From Stieleria sedimenti (GTDB taxonomy: Bacteria; Planctomycetota; Planctomycetia; Pirellulales; Pirellulaceae), in contig NZ_JANZKV010000285.1 of NCBI RefSeq assembly GCF_025060895.1, forward strand, positions 1 through 42,743: a stretch of 42,743 bases of DNA, written 5' to 3'. Positions within the stretch are counted from its first letter, which is position 1, and each line of letters begins with the position of its first letter. Under the pieces are notes generated by a model. That model made no database searches and was not told where the DNA came from. It saw only the letters and a list, made by a program, of their open reading frames with translations. Shown here in pieces: positions 24,621 through 32,725 of the stretch. The position numbers and the translations under genes are program-made.

Positions 24621-24708
24621 GTGGCGTAAGCTTCCAGCTTGCGTCCACGCAAGCTTCAGCTTGCGACCACAAGGTGGCCGGGAGTCGCAAGCCGGACGCT
24701 TACGCCAC
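24621..24708. repeat. family D palindromic element between dprA and methyltransferase
   Basis: GTGGCGTAAGCTTCCAGCTT (from 24621) and its near-complement ending CTTACGCCAC (24687-24708) form the outer arms, with two mismatches over 22 bp. The inner stem CGCAAGCT / AGCTTGCG (24648-24655 and 24658-24665) has a 2-nt loop. It abuts the dprA stop codon. It is related to the copies at 14538-14656. Confidence 0.85.
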
Positions 24709-24709
24709 G

Positions 24710-25852
24710 TTAGATTCGGCAGACGTAGTGGCCGCTTTGGCGGCGGATCAGATGGCGGATTTCCAGCACGCTGATCGTTGCCATCACCTGGTGGGCCGGT
24801 AATCCGCAGCGGGCGATGACCTGGTCGATCAGGGTGCTGGAGGCGTCGATGGATTCGAGCACCGTGCGTTCGACCTCGTTGAGCTTCAATTCGGCCGGAT
24901 TTCGCACTTCGTGGCCGTCGGCGGTGCTGACGCTGCGAGCCATCGGGCCGAGGGATTCCAGGATGTCGTCGACGGTCTGGACCAGCGTCGCGCCGTCGCG
25001 GATCAATTGGTTGGTCCCGCGGGAGGCACGGCTGGTGACCGGGCCGGGCAGCGCCAACACGTCCCGCCCCAATTCGCCGGCCTGTCGCGCGGTGATCAAC
25101 GACCCGCTGCGATCGGGGGCTTCGATGACCAGGGTCGCCAGGGCCAGGGCGGCGATGATCCGGTTGCGCTGGGGGAACATGCCGCCGCGTGGTTTGGCGT
25201 ACGGCGCGTATTCGCTGATCACGGCACCGTCGGCGGCGATCGCGTCGGCCAAACCGACATGCTCGGGCGGGTAGAGCTGCCCCAGGCCCCCGCCCAGCAC
25301 CGCGATCGTCCGCCCGCCGGCCGACAACGCCCCTTCGTGCGCCGCCGCATCGATCCCGCGAGCCAGTCCGCTGACCACCGTCACCCCCGCTTTGGCAAGC
25401 CCATAGGCGATGCGATCGGCTTGGCGGGTGCCGTAGGCGGTGGCGTGCCGCGTGCCCACGATCGCGACGGCCAGTTCATCGGCTCGGGTCAGCGTGCCGC
25501 GGGCAAACAGAAGCGGTGGCGCGTCATGCAGGTCTTCCAGCGGCCGCGGGTAGCCGCCGCGACCCTTGCGGAGCAAATCGCAGTCGTGGCTCTGGCACCA
25601 CTGCAGGATCGAGTCCGTGTCGACATGGTCAGAAGCGGTGCGGATCGTGTGGATCAATTTCGGTCCCACCCCCGGGACCGTCGCCAGTTGACTCGTGTCC
25701 GCGGCCAGCACTCGCTGTGGCGAGCCGAAGGTGTCCAGCAGTGTGGTCAGGGTTCGCGGTCCGATTCCCGGCAGCATCGACAGTCGCAACGTGCTGGCCG
25801 TTTCGTCATCGAGCCCGCGTTGCTCCGCCGAGGTGGTGTCGGGTCCGTCCAT
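24710..25852 (-). CDS. dprA: DNA-processing protein DprA
   Basis: 380 residues, full length for the longer DprA form. DprA binds single-stranded DNA that enters during natural transformation and loads RecA. Domain order: N-terminal helix-hairpin-helix/SAM-like region (L-P-G-I-G-P-R and V-P-G-V-G-P-K, about 25-70), the extended Rossmann fold with V-G-T-R, S-G-L-A-R-G-I-D-A-A-A-H-E-G-A-L and G-G-G-L-G-Q-L-Y-P-P-E-H, F-P-Q-R-N-R-I-I, S-G-S-L-I-T-A-R and the G-T-N-Q-L-I-R-D-G-A loop, then a C-terminal winged-helix domain (about 315-380). Start ATG 25852. The methyltransferase follows on the same strand after 181 bp, which include a palindromic element. Confidence 0.96.
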   Translation of the reverse strand: MDGPDTTSAEQRGLDDETASTLRLSMLPGIGPRTLTTLLDTFGSPQRVLAADTSQLATVPGVGPKLIHTIRTASDHVDTDSILQWCQSHDCDLLRKGRGGYPRPLEDLHDAPPLLFARGTLTRADELAVAIVGTRHATAYGTRQADRIAYGLAKAGVTVVSGLARGIDAAAHEGALSAGGRTIAVLGGGLGQLYPPEHVGLADAIAADGAVISEYAPYAKPRGGMFPQRNRIIAALALATLVIEAPDRSGSLITARQAGELGRDVLALPGPVTSRASRGTNQLIRDGATLVQTVDDILESLGPMARSVSTADGHEVRNPAELKLNEVERTVLESIDASSTLIDQVIARCGLPAHQVMATISVLEIRHLIRRQSGHYVCRI

Positions 25853-25907
25853 GGCAGCGTGGACTCAGTAGAGGGAGTGGAGAAGCGGGTTGCGGGCGGG
25901 GCGGTCT

Positions 25908-26522
25908 CTACAACAGGATATCGGGTTTTTCGATGTCCGGGGGGCTGCCGGTTCCCAGGGGCTCTTCAATTGCGGGGAAAAGACCGGCTTCGCTTTCCGC
26001 GGCCTTGAGTGAGGCCTGGAATTGTTGGACGACCGGGCGGCTGGTCAGTCTGGGATTGATGTGGGGGCGAGCAGCCAGCAAATGCGCTTGCGCCTGCTCG
26101 GCCGTCATGCCACGGTACTTGATCAACCAGCACAGGGCGATCGTCGCGCTGCGTGCCCGGCCTGCCTTGCAGTGAATGTAAACGGTATCGTTTTGCAGTT
26201 TGTACTTCTGGATGAATTCAACGGCGGCTTCGACGTCGCACAGTCGAGGGTGCGTGAAGTCGGTCGTGGGGATGTGCAACTGCTCAATGCCGTGCTGTTC
26301 GTACTGGATGATCGGCCCCTTGTACTCTTCGCACGTGTTGACCACCGCGCGAACGCCTTCACCTCGCAACGACGCCACATCGGCAGCGAATGGATAGGCC
26401 CCGACGATCACGTGGCTATCGATTCGGCTCCACCAGTGACGACGATGCAACACCCGCGCAAGAAGCAGATTCCAGGCGAGTGTCGGCCAAAAAACGGTGC
26501 GAGCGTAGAGTCGAGCGAACAA
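25908..26522 (-). CDS. dual-specificity phosphatase, PTPMT1-like
   Basis: 204 residues. A short N-terminal hydrophobic stretch precedes a cysteine-phosphatase domain. The P-loop is H-C-K-A-G-R-A-R-S-A-T (Cys118 nucleophile, Arg124), and the likely general acid is Asp88 in T-T-D-F-T-H-P. The wording H-C-K-A-G-R-x-R-S-A-T is that of the PTPMT1 branch, whose mitochondrial member dephosphorylates phosphatidylglycerophosphate in cardiolipin synthesis. A phosphatidylglycerophosphatase role at the membrane is therefore plausible here, but a protein or other phospholipid substrate cannot be excluded. ATG 26522 is the first start in frame. It lies 55 bp upstream of dprA on the same strand. Confidence 0.85.
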   Translation of the reverse strand: MFARLYARTVFWPTLAWNLLLARVLHRRHWWSRIDSHVIVGAYPFAADVASLRGEGVRAVVNTCEEYKGPIIQYEQHGIEQLHIPTTDFTHPRLCDVEAAVEFIQKYKLQNDTVYIHCKAGRARSATIALCWLIKYRGMTAEQAQAHLLAARPHINPRLTSRPVVQQFQASLKAAESEAGLFPAIEEPLGTGSPPDIEKPDILL

Positions 26523-26689
26523 GATGACGATCGAAGGGGAGAGTATAGATGCGAATGGGCAGGCCGGGCGACTATCCTACCGCATCGAACGGAAAACGAT
26601 AATCGCCGGCACCACGTTTTGACGCTTTCGTCAGCACCGACCCCGCGTCCAGGCACTCCCCTGTTGGCCGATGCCAACTATTGGGCCAA

Positions 26690-28171
26690 CTATTGGGCGA
26701 TGCAGTACAGGGCGGACCCGCTACGCAGATAGAGCCGGCCCTCGCTGATCGCCGGTGAGCCGGAAAAGCCAGAATCGTCGCTCAGCGTGTTGGTGTGTCG
26801 CACTTCCATCTCTGGCGTGGCGTTGACGACATGCACCTCTCCGCCGGGAGCGACGACGTAGATCTTGCCGTCGGCCAACACCGGGGTGGCGTACTCCTGG
26901 CTGCGTCGGTCGCCGAATCCGCCGCGGCCGCCGCCGCCGGGCCGGCCGCCGAATCCGCCGCGAGCTCGATCACCGCCGCGATCACCGCCGCGATCACCGC
27001 CTGGGCCACGATCATCACCGCCGCCGAAGCCGCCGGGGCGTCCCCCGCCGCCGCCGCGACTGGCCGACAGTCGTCGCTGGTTCACCCGCTCGCCCGTCTT
27101 CGCGTCGTAGCAGGACAGCACGCCGCTGTTAAAAACGTACAGGTGGCCGTCGTAGGCGATGGGCGTGGCGAATCGTCCGGGAATATTCGCATCCCAAACG
27201 ACATGAGATGCATTCACATCGCCCTTGCCGCCCGCTTTGACGGCGACCGCATCCCCGCTGCGACCTCCCACCGCGATCACGACGTCGTCGATCACGATCG
27301 GGCTGGCCGAGGCGGTGTTATCGGTCGTGCCCCGCGAGTACCAACGCAGTTTGCCGGTTTCTGGATTCAACCCCCAGACTTCTCCCGGCACGGTGATCAC
27401 CAGATCGGTTTGGTCGCCGGCTTTGACCAGGTTCGGAGTGCTCCAGGTGCTGGCCAAATCGCCCGCCGGTGTTTTCCAAACCTCGTCTCCGGTCGCCGCG
27501 TCAAAGGCGAACAGGGTTTCGCTTTCGTCGGACGCGTTGACGATCACCAGGTTCTGGGAATCCGACCGATACACGATCGGGCTCGACGCCGAACCCCAGC
27601 GCTGTTGGCCGCTGCCGGTCCCGACGCTCTTTCGCCAGATTTCGTTGCCCTCCAGGTCAAACGCGATGACCCCGGTTTTTCCAAAGAACACGAACACGTG
27701 TTTGCCATCGCTGGTCGGCGTGTGGCTGGCGTAGCCGTGAGCCGGCACCCCCATCCCGCTGTACGGATCCTCGGGCTGGACTGCGTCAATCGCCTTGCTC
27801 CACAGTGCCTCGCCGCTCACCGCGTCGTAGCACGACAGGTGTCGCTTCAAGTCCTCGATCTGTTCGTTTTCGCCGCCGGTTCCGTACCCCGAGTAGCTGG
27901 TCACCAAGACCTTACCGGCGACGACGATCGGGCTGGATACCCCTTGGCCCGGGAGGCTGACTTTCCATTTGACATTTTCGGTGTCGTTCCAGGTCTCGGG
28001 GATTTGCGCCGAATCGGAACTGATTGAATTCCCCCCTGCCCCCAAGAAGCGGGGCCAATCCGCGGCGGTCGTCGCCGACGCGGCGGCAAACAGGCTTCCC
28101 GTCACAGCGGCGGCCGAAAGGAAACGCTGCCGGAGTGTCCACCCATGTCGGTGGCAGGGTTGATCGGTCAT
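26690..28171 (-). CDS. exported PQQ-type beta-propeller protein with Gly/Arg-rich insert
   Basis: 493 residues. An N-terminal signal (R-Q-R-F-L-S-A-A-A-V-T-G-S-L-F, cleavage near A-T-T-A-A) leads to D-W-P-R-F-L-G, the usual opening of planctomycete PQQ-like propeller proteins. Several W-D/PQQ blade motifs follow (D-A-x-T/S-G-E/D-x-x-W-x; L-x-C-Y-D-A-K-T-G-E). Repeats such as A-D-G-K-I-Y-V-V and E-G-R-L-Y-L-R-S continue to the end. Most likely it is a non-enzymatic propeller (BamB-like or sugar/PQQ-fold) in the periplasm. Residues of about 371-421 form a Gly-, Arg- and Asp-rich low-complexity insert with D-R-G-G-D-R-G-G-D-R repeats between blades. The start is ATG 28171, which begins the signal; the upstream open frame to 28234 lacks support. 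Confidence 0.85.
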   Translation of the reverse strand: MTDQPCHRHGWTLRQRFLSAAAVTGSLFAAASATTAADWPRFLGAGGNSISSDSAQIPETWNDTENVKWKVSLPGQGVSSPIVVAGKVLVTSYSGYGTGGENEQIEDLKRHLSCYDAVSGEALWSKAIDAVQPEDPYSGMGVPAHGYASHTPTSDGKHVFVFFGKTGVIAFDLEGNEIWRKSVGTGSGQQRWGSASSPIVYRSDSQNLVIVNASDESETLFAFDAATGDEVWKTPAGDLASTWSTPNLVKAGDQTDLVITVPGEVWGLNPETGKLRWYSRGTTDNTASASPIVIDDVVIAVGGRSGDAVAVKAGGKGDVNASHVVWDANIPGRFATPIAYDGHLYVFNSGVLSCYDAKTGERVNQRRLSASRGGGGGRPGGFGGGDDRGPGGDRGGDRGGDRARGGFGGRPGGGGRGGFGDRRSQEYATPVLADGKIYVVAPGGEVHVVNATPEMEVRHTNTLSDDSGFSGSPAISEGRLYLRSGSALYCIAQ

Positions 28172-28886
28172 GACGAGAAAGCTCCGGGGGGACGAGGGCT
28201 GAAAACGAGAAGGCCGCAGCGCGCGGTTGCGCATCTAACCCCGGCGAGCTGATGGAGTTTCGCATTTTCGGCGGAGGGGCCGTTTCGGGCCGGCGTGCCA
28301 TCTGACGACGTTCGTCCCGCGTCACCCTCCCAACCCCCGGGGACAGACCCCGGGGGAAATGCTGTCTAAATAAGCCCACCGATAGCAGCGCGCACCCACG
28401 GATGGGGAGCAGCAAGAAATCCGTGGGTTCGCCCTGCCATCCGTGGGTTTTCTCCCGGCCGCTCAAACCCCGGGGACAGACCCCACCCCGTCCAGGGACA
28501 GACCCCGGGGGAAATGCTGTCTAAATAAGCCCACCGATAGCAGCGCGAACCCACGGATGGGGAGCAGCAAGAAATCCGTGGGTTCGCCCTGCCATCCGTG
28601 GGTTTTCTCCCGGCCGCTCAAACCCCGGGGACAGACCACACCCCGTCGTCGCTCGCTGATTGCCAGTCGGACGCAACTGTGCGGCCCGATTATCATGCCG
28701 AAGGAGCGATGTGTCGGCCATCGGCGATCAAAAACCATTCAAGGATCATGAATTGCACTCCGCCGCTGACGCTGCGGTTCGTAGAATGTCGGGGCAATGA
28801 AAAATCCGGAATCCCAACCCCCGATCCGCGGCGTCGACGCGTCGTCCCCCACCCCAACTCCCCCCACCTCCATCAAGAAATCACTG
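28172..28886. other. intergenic region with 155-bp tandem repeat
   Basis: 715 bp between divergent genes. Promoters of the propeller gene and of the thioredoxin-like gene must lie at its two ends. The middle is a tandem duplication (28340-28649). Short open frames on both strands are translations of the repeat and have no recognisable family. Positions 28797-28886 are in frame with the downstream gene but precede its signal peptide. Confidence 0.6.
28340..28649. repeat. two tandem copies of a 155-bp repeat
   Basis: Copies at 28340-28494 and 28495-28649, each starting GGGACAGACCCCGGGGG, differ at only a few positions (for example GCGCGCACCC against GCGCGAACCC). Each unit contains ACCCACGGATGG with its inverse CCATCCGTGGGT, so each can fold into a hairpin, and each ends with another GGGGACAGACC. 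The same motif occurs in the gap at 2826-3283. Confidence 0.9.
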
Positions 28887-30050
28887 ATGAAACGCATCGC
28901 CCTGTTTGCCGTTTGCTGTGCAGTCGTCGCCGCTTTGACGCTGCGACCTGCCGAAGCCGAGCCCTCGCTGGGGATCGGGTCGAAGGCTCCCGCATTGGAT
29001 ATCGAGCATTATTTCCACGAAGACGACACGCGTGTCACTCAATTCGAAGACGGAAAGGTCTACGTGGTCGAGTTTTGGGCGACCTGGTGTGGACCCTGTA
29101 TCGCCAGCATGCCGCACCTGGCGGAGCTGCAAACCAAACATCGCAACGACGGCGTCCAGATCATCAGCGTCTCGGACGAGACGGTCGATGAAGTCGAAGC
29201 CCTGCTGGCAAAACCCTATCCGGGCCAAAAAGCTTCCTTCGCCGAGGTCACCGCAGCCTACACGCTGACGACCGATCCCGACGGTTCGACCCAACGCGAC
29301 TACATGGAGGCGGCGGGCCAGAACGGCATCCCCACTTCCTTCATCGTCGGCAAGACCGGCGTCATCGAGTGGATCGGTCACCCGGGAGAGCTCGACGAAC
29401 CGTTGGCTGCCGTCCTGGACGGCAGCTGGGATCGCGAGGCGTTCAAGGCAGACATGGAGCGTGAGCAGAAGTTCCAGGAGATCCTGCAAGGCTTGGACCA
29501 ACTCGCCGGACGCGGACGCTTTGAAGACGCCAGCGCCATGCTCGCCGATCAAATCGCCCAAACCAGCGACGCGGAACTGAAAGAACGTTTGACCACGGTG
29601 CAACGCGTCGTGCAGCCGCAGTTCAACTTCATGGCCGGCAAGGCGACCGAAGCCGACTTTGCATTCTATCGCGAAGAGCGAAAGGCGACTCAGGGCAACG
29701 CGCAAGCGTTGTTCCGCCACGCGATGACGCTTTACAACATCGTCCAAAACGGTGGCAAGATTGGGCCGCTGGGTGCTGAGGTGGTCGAAGCGTTGACCGT
29801 GGAGATGGAAAACGTCGAGGATGACGGCAAGGTCGCGATCCTGGAATTGATCGCTCGTCTGCATGCCGTCGATCAACGTTGGGACGAAGCGATCAAGGCC
29901 GCCGAGCAGGGTGTCGAGCTTGCCGATGGCGTTTCCCGAAGCCAAAAGCAACGGATGACCTTGTTGTTGGACGATTTGAAGTCGAACGCAAATCCGGAGT
30001 CGGACAGCGATTCAGACGGCGATTCGGACCAACCCGCGACGGACGAGTGA
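28887..30050 (+). CDS. exported thioredoxin-fold (TlpA/ResA-like) protein
   Basis: 387 residues from ATG 28887. A signal peptide (M-K-R-I-A-L-F-A-V-C-C to A-E-A, about 1-24) is followed by a redoxin domain (about 28-185) with active site W-C-G-P-C (Cys68, Cys71), preceded by V-V-E-F-W-A-T, and the cis-proline segment N-G-I-P-T-S-F-I-V-G-K-T-G. This indicates a periplasmic thiol-disulfide protein. The C-terminal 200 residues are helical, TPR-like in look and end with an Asp/Ser-rich tail (S-D-S-D-S-D-G-D-S-D). An in-frame ATG at 28797 would add 30 residues in front of the signal peptide and is less likely. It is a single gene; a repeat element follows it. Confidence 0.88.
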   Translation: MKRIALFAVCCAVVAALTLRPAEAEPSLGIGSKAPALDIEHYFHEDDTRVTQFEDGKVYVVEFWATWCGPCIASMPHLAELQTKHRNDGVQIISVSDETVDEVEALLAKPYPGQKASFAEVTAAYTLTTDPDGSTQRDYMEAAGQNGIPTSFIVGKTGVIEWIGHPGELDEPLAAVLDGSWDREAFKADMEREQKFQEILQGLDQLAGRGRFEDASAMLADQIAQTSDAELKERLTTVQRVVQPQFNFMAGKATEADFAFYREERKATQGNAQALFRHAMTLYNIVQNGGKIGPLGAEVVEALTVEMENVEDDGKVAILELIARLHAVDQRWDEAIKAAEQGVELADGVSRSQKQRMTLLLDDLKSNANPESDSDSDGDSDQPATDE

Positions 30051-30131
30051 ATCGTTGAGCGGTGATCAAACTCCAGAGCCTGGCGAAGGGCTTGATCAGC
30101 CAGCGTCCCTACGCATCAAGTGAAGGAATAG

Positions 30132-30362
30132 CCCTCCCGTGTGGAGGTCGTGCAGTTTTGGAAGTCACCCTCCTGGCAGGAGGGTCGAGCGAAGCGAGGA
30201 GAGGTCGAACGGTGAATCGCAAGTTTTATTTCACCTGCCCGAGTCGCGTCCCAAGCAGCCAAGAGCCCCCTCTCCTCGCTACGCTCGACTCTCCCAGGGG
30301 GAGAGTGACGAAAACCCTTTGAAATCAACCATTTAAAAACTGCACGACCTCGGCAGGGAGGG
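30132..30362. repeat. nested-hairpin element, family E, copy 1
   Basis: The outer arms contain a perfect 16-bp inverted repeat, GAGGTCGTGCAGTTTT (30144-30159) and its complement (30336-30351), extended outward by CCCTCCC / GGGAGGG. The inner arms are GTCACCCTCC (30164-30173) with GGAGAGTGAC (30300-30309) and GTCGAGCGAAGCGAGGAG with CTCCTCGCTACGCTCGAC. A further GGAGGGTGACTTC (30357-30369) can compete for the left inner arm. A second family member is at 42336-42489. It fills almost the whole gap before the UbiA gene. Confidence 0.85.
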
Positions 30363-30379
30363 TGACTTCAACATCGTTC

Positions 30380-31420
30380 ATGAACAGATCTTTTAACATC
30401 ATGCGTGTGGGGTCGGATCAAGCAACGCCCGAGACTCCTGAACCAAATCCGGCCGCGACGCCCGGTCGAGCTCGTCCGCTCGTCGCCTGGATGCAGCTCG
30501 TTCGTCTGCCCAACGTGTTCACGGTGTTGGCCGACGTCGGGGCTGCGTTCCTGCTCGTCGGTGGCGGTCCGCTGCCGGCCGCCCGGTTCGCCCTGGTGCT
30601 GGCCGCCGGCGTCGCCCTGTATTGGGCCGGGATGATCCTCAATGATGTGTTTGATCTGGAGAAAGACAAGGCGGAGCGGAAGACGCGCCCGATCGCCAGC
30701 GGTGCGATCTCGGTCCGTGCCGCCAAGTCCGCCGGCTGGGGATTCTTGATCCTGGGCGTGCTGCTGGCCGCGGCGTCGGGATATGTGCCGTCAGCCGATC
30801 ACGCCACGACCTGGTTGCCGGCGGCGATCGCGCTGGCCCTGGCCGGATTGATCGTCGCCTATGACGGGCCGTTGAAACCGACGCCGATCGCGCCGGCGGC
30901 GATGGGCGGCTGCCGCGTGCTCAGCTTTCTCCTGGGTGCCTCTCCACTGCTGGCGATGGATGAGGGTTTGCCCGTGGTGCCACGCTATGTGCTGGCCATC
31001 GCGCTGGGGTTCGGTGTGTATGTGATGGGGATCACCACGGTGGCACGTGACGAAGCGATCGGAGGCCACCGGATCAACCTGAGGACCGGGTTCGTCGTGA
31101 TGATGGTCGGCGGCGTGATGTTGGCGCTCGCGCCGGGGATGGCCACCGCCCAGACGCAGGTCGGTTGGGCGATCCCCTCGACCAGCCAATTCGGGATGCT
31201 GATCGGGCTGATCTTCCTGCCGATCGCGCTGCGCGGGTTTCGTGCTCAACTGCATCCCGAACCGGCGGTAATCGGAAATCTGATCCGCATCAGTATCCTG
31301 ACGATCATTCCGCTGTCGGCGGCGTTTGCGTTTTTGGGGGCCGGGCCCGCGTGGGGTGTGGCCGTGTTTGCCCTCGTGGTGCCGGCGCTGTTGCTCGCGA
31401 CACGTTTGCGGGTGACCTGA
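30380..31420 (+). CDS. UbiA-family prenyltransferase
   Basis: 346 residues. About nine membrane helices. The first Mg2+/prenyl-diphosphate motif is complete, N-D-V-F-D-L-E-K-D (88-96), followed by K-A-E-R-K-T-R-P-I-A-S-G, which is standard for the family; a less canonical second motif lies in the R-D-E-A-I-G-G-H-R loop. UbiA enzymes attach isoprenoid chains to aromatic or other acceptors in the membrane; the acceptor here is unknown. Its stop is one base from the start of the TIM-barrel gene, so both proteins probably act on one pathway. A UbiA homologue next to a sugar-isomerase-like TIM barrel recalls the eboC/eboE pair of ebo clusters, but other ebo genes are absent. Starts at 30362 (GTG, inside the repeat), 30380 and 30401 are possible. 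Confidence 0.85.
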   Translation: MNRSFNIMRVGSDQATPETPEPNPAATPGRARPLVAWMQLVRLPNVFTVLADVGAAFLLVGGGPLPAARFALVLAAGVALYWAGMILNDVFDLEKDKAERKTRPIASGAISVRAAKSAGWGFLILGVLLAAASGYVPSADHATTWLPAAIALALAGLIVAYDGPLKPTPIAPAAMGGCRVLSFLLGASPLLAMDEGLPVVPRYVLAIALGFGVYVMGITTVARDEAIGGHRINLRTGFVVMMVGGVMLALAPGMATAQTQVGWAIPSTSQFGMLIGLIFLPIALRGFRAQLHPEPAVIGNLIRISILTIIPLSAAFAFLGAGPAWGVAVFALVVPALLLATRLRVT

Positions 31421-31421
31421 G

Positions 31422-32273
31422 ATGACGCCGGGGTTCCATTGCAGCAGTTTGGAGTTTCACCATCCGGTGACGTTGATTCCGAAGTTGGCGGAACTGGGGT
31501 TCGGCGCCGTTGCGATTCGGCCGCGTCGCGGCAGTTGGGATCTAGACACTCCGTGGTTTGACTCGGTCTCGGCCGAGATTGCGGCGACGGCCAAGCAGCA
31601 CGGCGTTTCGATCGTGATTGATCTCGATGCGCCGTTTTACGATGACCCGGAATGCCTTGATGCGTTTTCGTTGGCCAGCCAGGATGCGGCGATCCGGGAT
31701 TCGGCCGCCGCGAACATCCGCCGCTGGATCGAAGGGACGTCGGAGATGGGGGCCCTCGCGATCACGTTTTCGGCAGGCCGCGTGTGCCCGCGCGGCGGCC
31801 GTCCCCCGGTGCCAGAAGATCACGGCGAACAGATTTTGGAGCGGTTGGCCGGTGCGATCGCCCCTTTGGTCCAGCTGGCTTCCCCGCTGGGAGTGAACTT
31901 GGCGTTGCGGCCGGTGTCAGAACACGCGATCGCGACGGTGGCCCATTTCGAACGGTTCGGGCAATGGATCGGAACCGAGGCGCCCTTGGGGCTGGCGGCC
32001 GATGTCGGCGAGATGTTGTTGGGGGGAGAGTTTCCGATCGGGGCTCGATTGGCACGGCTGCAGCACCGGCTCAGCTGTGTCTACATGTGCGAACCGGACT
32101 TGGAACGCGGCTGTGATCAACGGTTCGGCCACGGCGACATCGACTTGGGGCGGGTCTGGGAGGTGATGACTGAAAGCGGCTACGGCGGCCCGGCGGTTTT
32201 TCGCTGTTGTGGGCACGGACGGTTGGGGTTGGTCGCGGCGCGTGAAGCGTTGTCGATGCTGGATCTTTCGTAA
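31422..32273 (+). CDS. xylose-isomerase-like TIM-barrel protein, metal ligands altered
   Basis: 283 residues with the layout of sugar phosphate isomerase/epimerase (AP-endonuclease 2) TIM barrels: the opening strand H-C-S-S-L-E-F, L-A-E-L-G-F-G-A-V-A-I-R-P, a later G-L-A-A-D-V-G-E strand, and G-H-G-D-I-D-L-G-R-V-W followed by G-Y-G-G-P-A-V-F-R near the end. In active family members the barrel ends hold metal ligands (Glu, His, Glu) where this protein appears to have Arg (L-A-L-R-P), Glu (D-V-G-E) and Arg (V-F-R-C). It may therefore be a binding or non-canonical enzyme. It is translationally coupled to the UbiA gene (TGAGATG). A 10-bp hairpin follows the stop. Confidence 0.8.
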   Translation: MTPGFHCSSLEFHHPVTLIPKLAELGFGAVAIRPRRGSWDLDTPWFDSVSAEIAATAKQHGVSIVIDLDAPFYDDPECLDAFSLASQDAAIRDSAAANIRRWIEGTSEMGALAITFSAGRVCPRGGRPPVPEDHGEQILERLAGAIAPLVQLASPLGVNLALRPVSEHAIATVAHFERFGQWIGTEAPLGLAADVGEMLLGGEFPIGARLARLQHRLSCVYMCEPDLERGCDQRFGHGDIDLGRVWEVMTESGYGGPAVFRCCGHGRLGLVAAREALSMLDLS

Positions 32274-32292
32274 TCGATGTTGACTTAAACCC

Positions 32293-32319
32293 CGTGAAAC
32301 ACGAAAAAAGTGTTTCACG
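32293..32319 (+). other. perfect 10-bp hairpin after TIM-barrel gene
   Basis: CGTGAAACAC, loop GAAAAAA, GTGTTTCACG, starting 20 bp after the stop codon. The stem is stable, but no T-run follows on the plus strand, so it is not a standard intrinsic terminator. It may protect the 3' end of the mRNA. Confidence 0.5.
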
Positions 32320-32434
32320 AGGGTGAATCTGCTGGACCACGTTGGTTGGACAGTCGTATCATGAATTTGCCTCCTGAAAGGCGACGCCGGCTGGCGACGC
32401 CGGGGCGAGCGGGCGGTCAGGTAGAGACAAGACG

Positions 32435-32725
32435 ATGGTGATGGACGTATTGAGTGATCCGGCCGTAAAGGCTGGTCTTGCACTGCTGATTTTGATCATC
32501 GTGTCTGCCGCCGCATTTTTCCTCGTGGCAAGGTTGCGCGACTACACCAATGGAGACCGGGATTCGACCTCCAGTGGCCTTTTAAACTTCGAAGAAATGC
32601 GTTTGAAAGGTGACATCAGCGAGGAGGAATTCCGAACAATACAGGCAGCATCCCACCGAACCGACGAAGGGGACGCTCCTGAGAATCGACCCGACGCCGA
32701 GACGGCGCCCGGTCGTAACGATTGA
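32435..32725 (+). CDS. small single-pass membrane protein with SHOCT-like motif
   Basis: 96 residues. One membrane helix at about 13-32 (A-G-L-A-L-L-I-L-I-I-V-S-A-A-A-F-F-L-V) is followed by a short polar region. Then comes L-N-F-E-E-M-R-L-K-G-D-I-S-E-E-E-F-R-T-I, which resembles the short C-terminal oligomerisation motif (SHOCT-like) found at the ends of many bacterial proteins. The tail is acidic and polar. No catalytic residues, so probably a small membrane scaffold or regulator. ATG codons at 32435 and 32441 are both possible. It lies alone between the TIM-barrel gene and the clpX leader. Confidence 0.7.
   Translation: MVMDVLSDPAVKAGLALLILIIVSAAAFFLVARLRDYTNGDRDSTSSGLLNFEEMRLKGDISEEEFRTIQAASHRTDEGDAPENRPDAETAPGRND

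Noticed and set aside
26668-26700. 12-bp tandem repeat CCAACTATTGGG at the end of the propeller gene
   Set aside because: Real, but just two copies next to the stop codon with no visible role.
28340-28649. CRISPR array
   Set aside because: Repeats are 155 bp, only two, directly adjacent without spacers, and no cas genes are present in the window.
28366-28751. Short open frames on both strands in the 155-bp tandem repeat
   Set aside because: The same peptides recur because the DNA is repeated. No family similarity and no ribosome sites.
30062-30336. Open frames across the repeat before the UbiA gene
   Set aside because: They translate the inverted repeat of family E in several frames.
32293-32319. 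Intrinsic terminator after the TIM-barrel gene
   Set aside because: Perfect stem, but the bases after it (AGGGTGAATC) contain no T-run; listed as a hairpin only.
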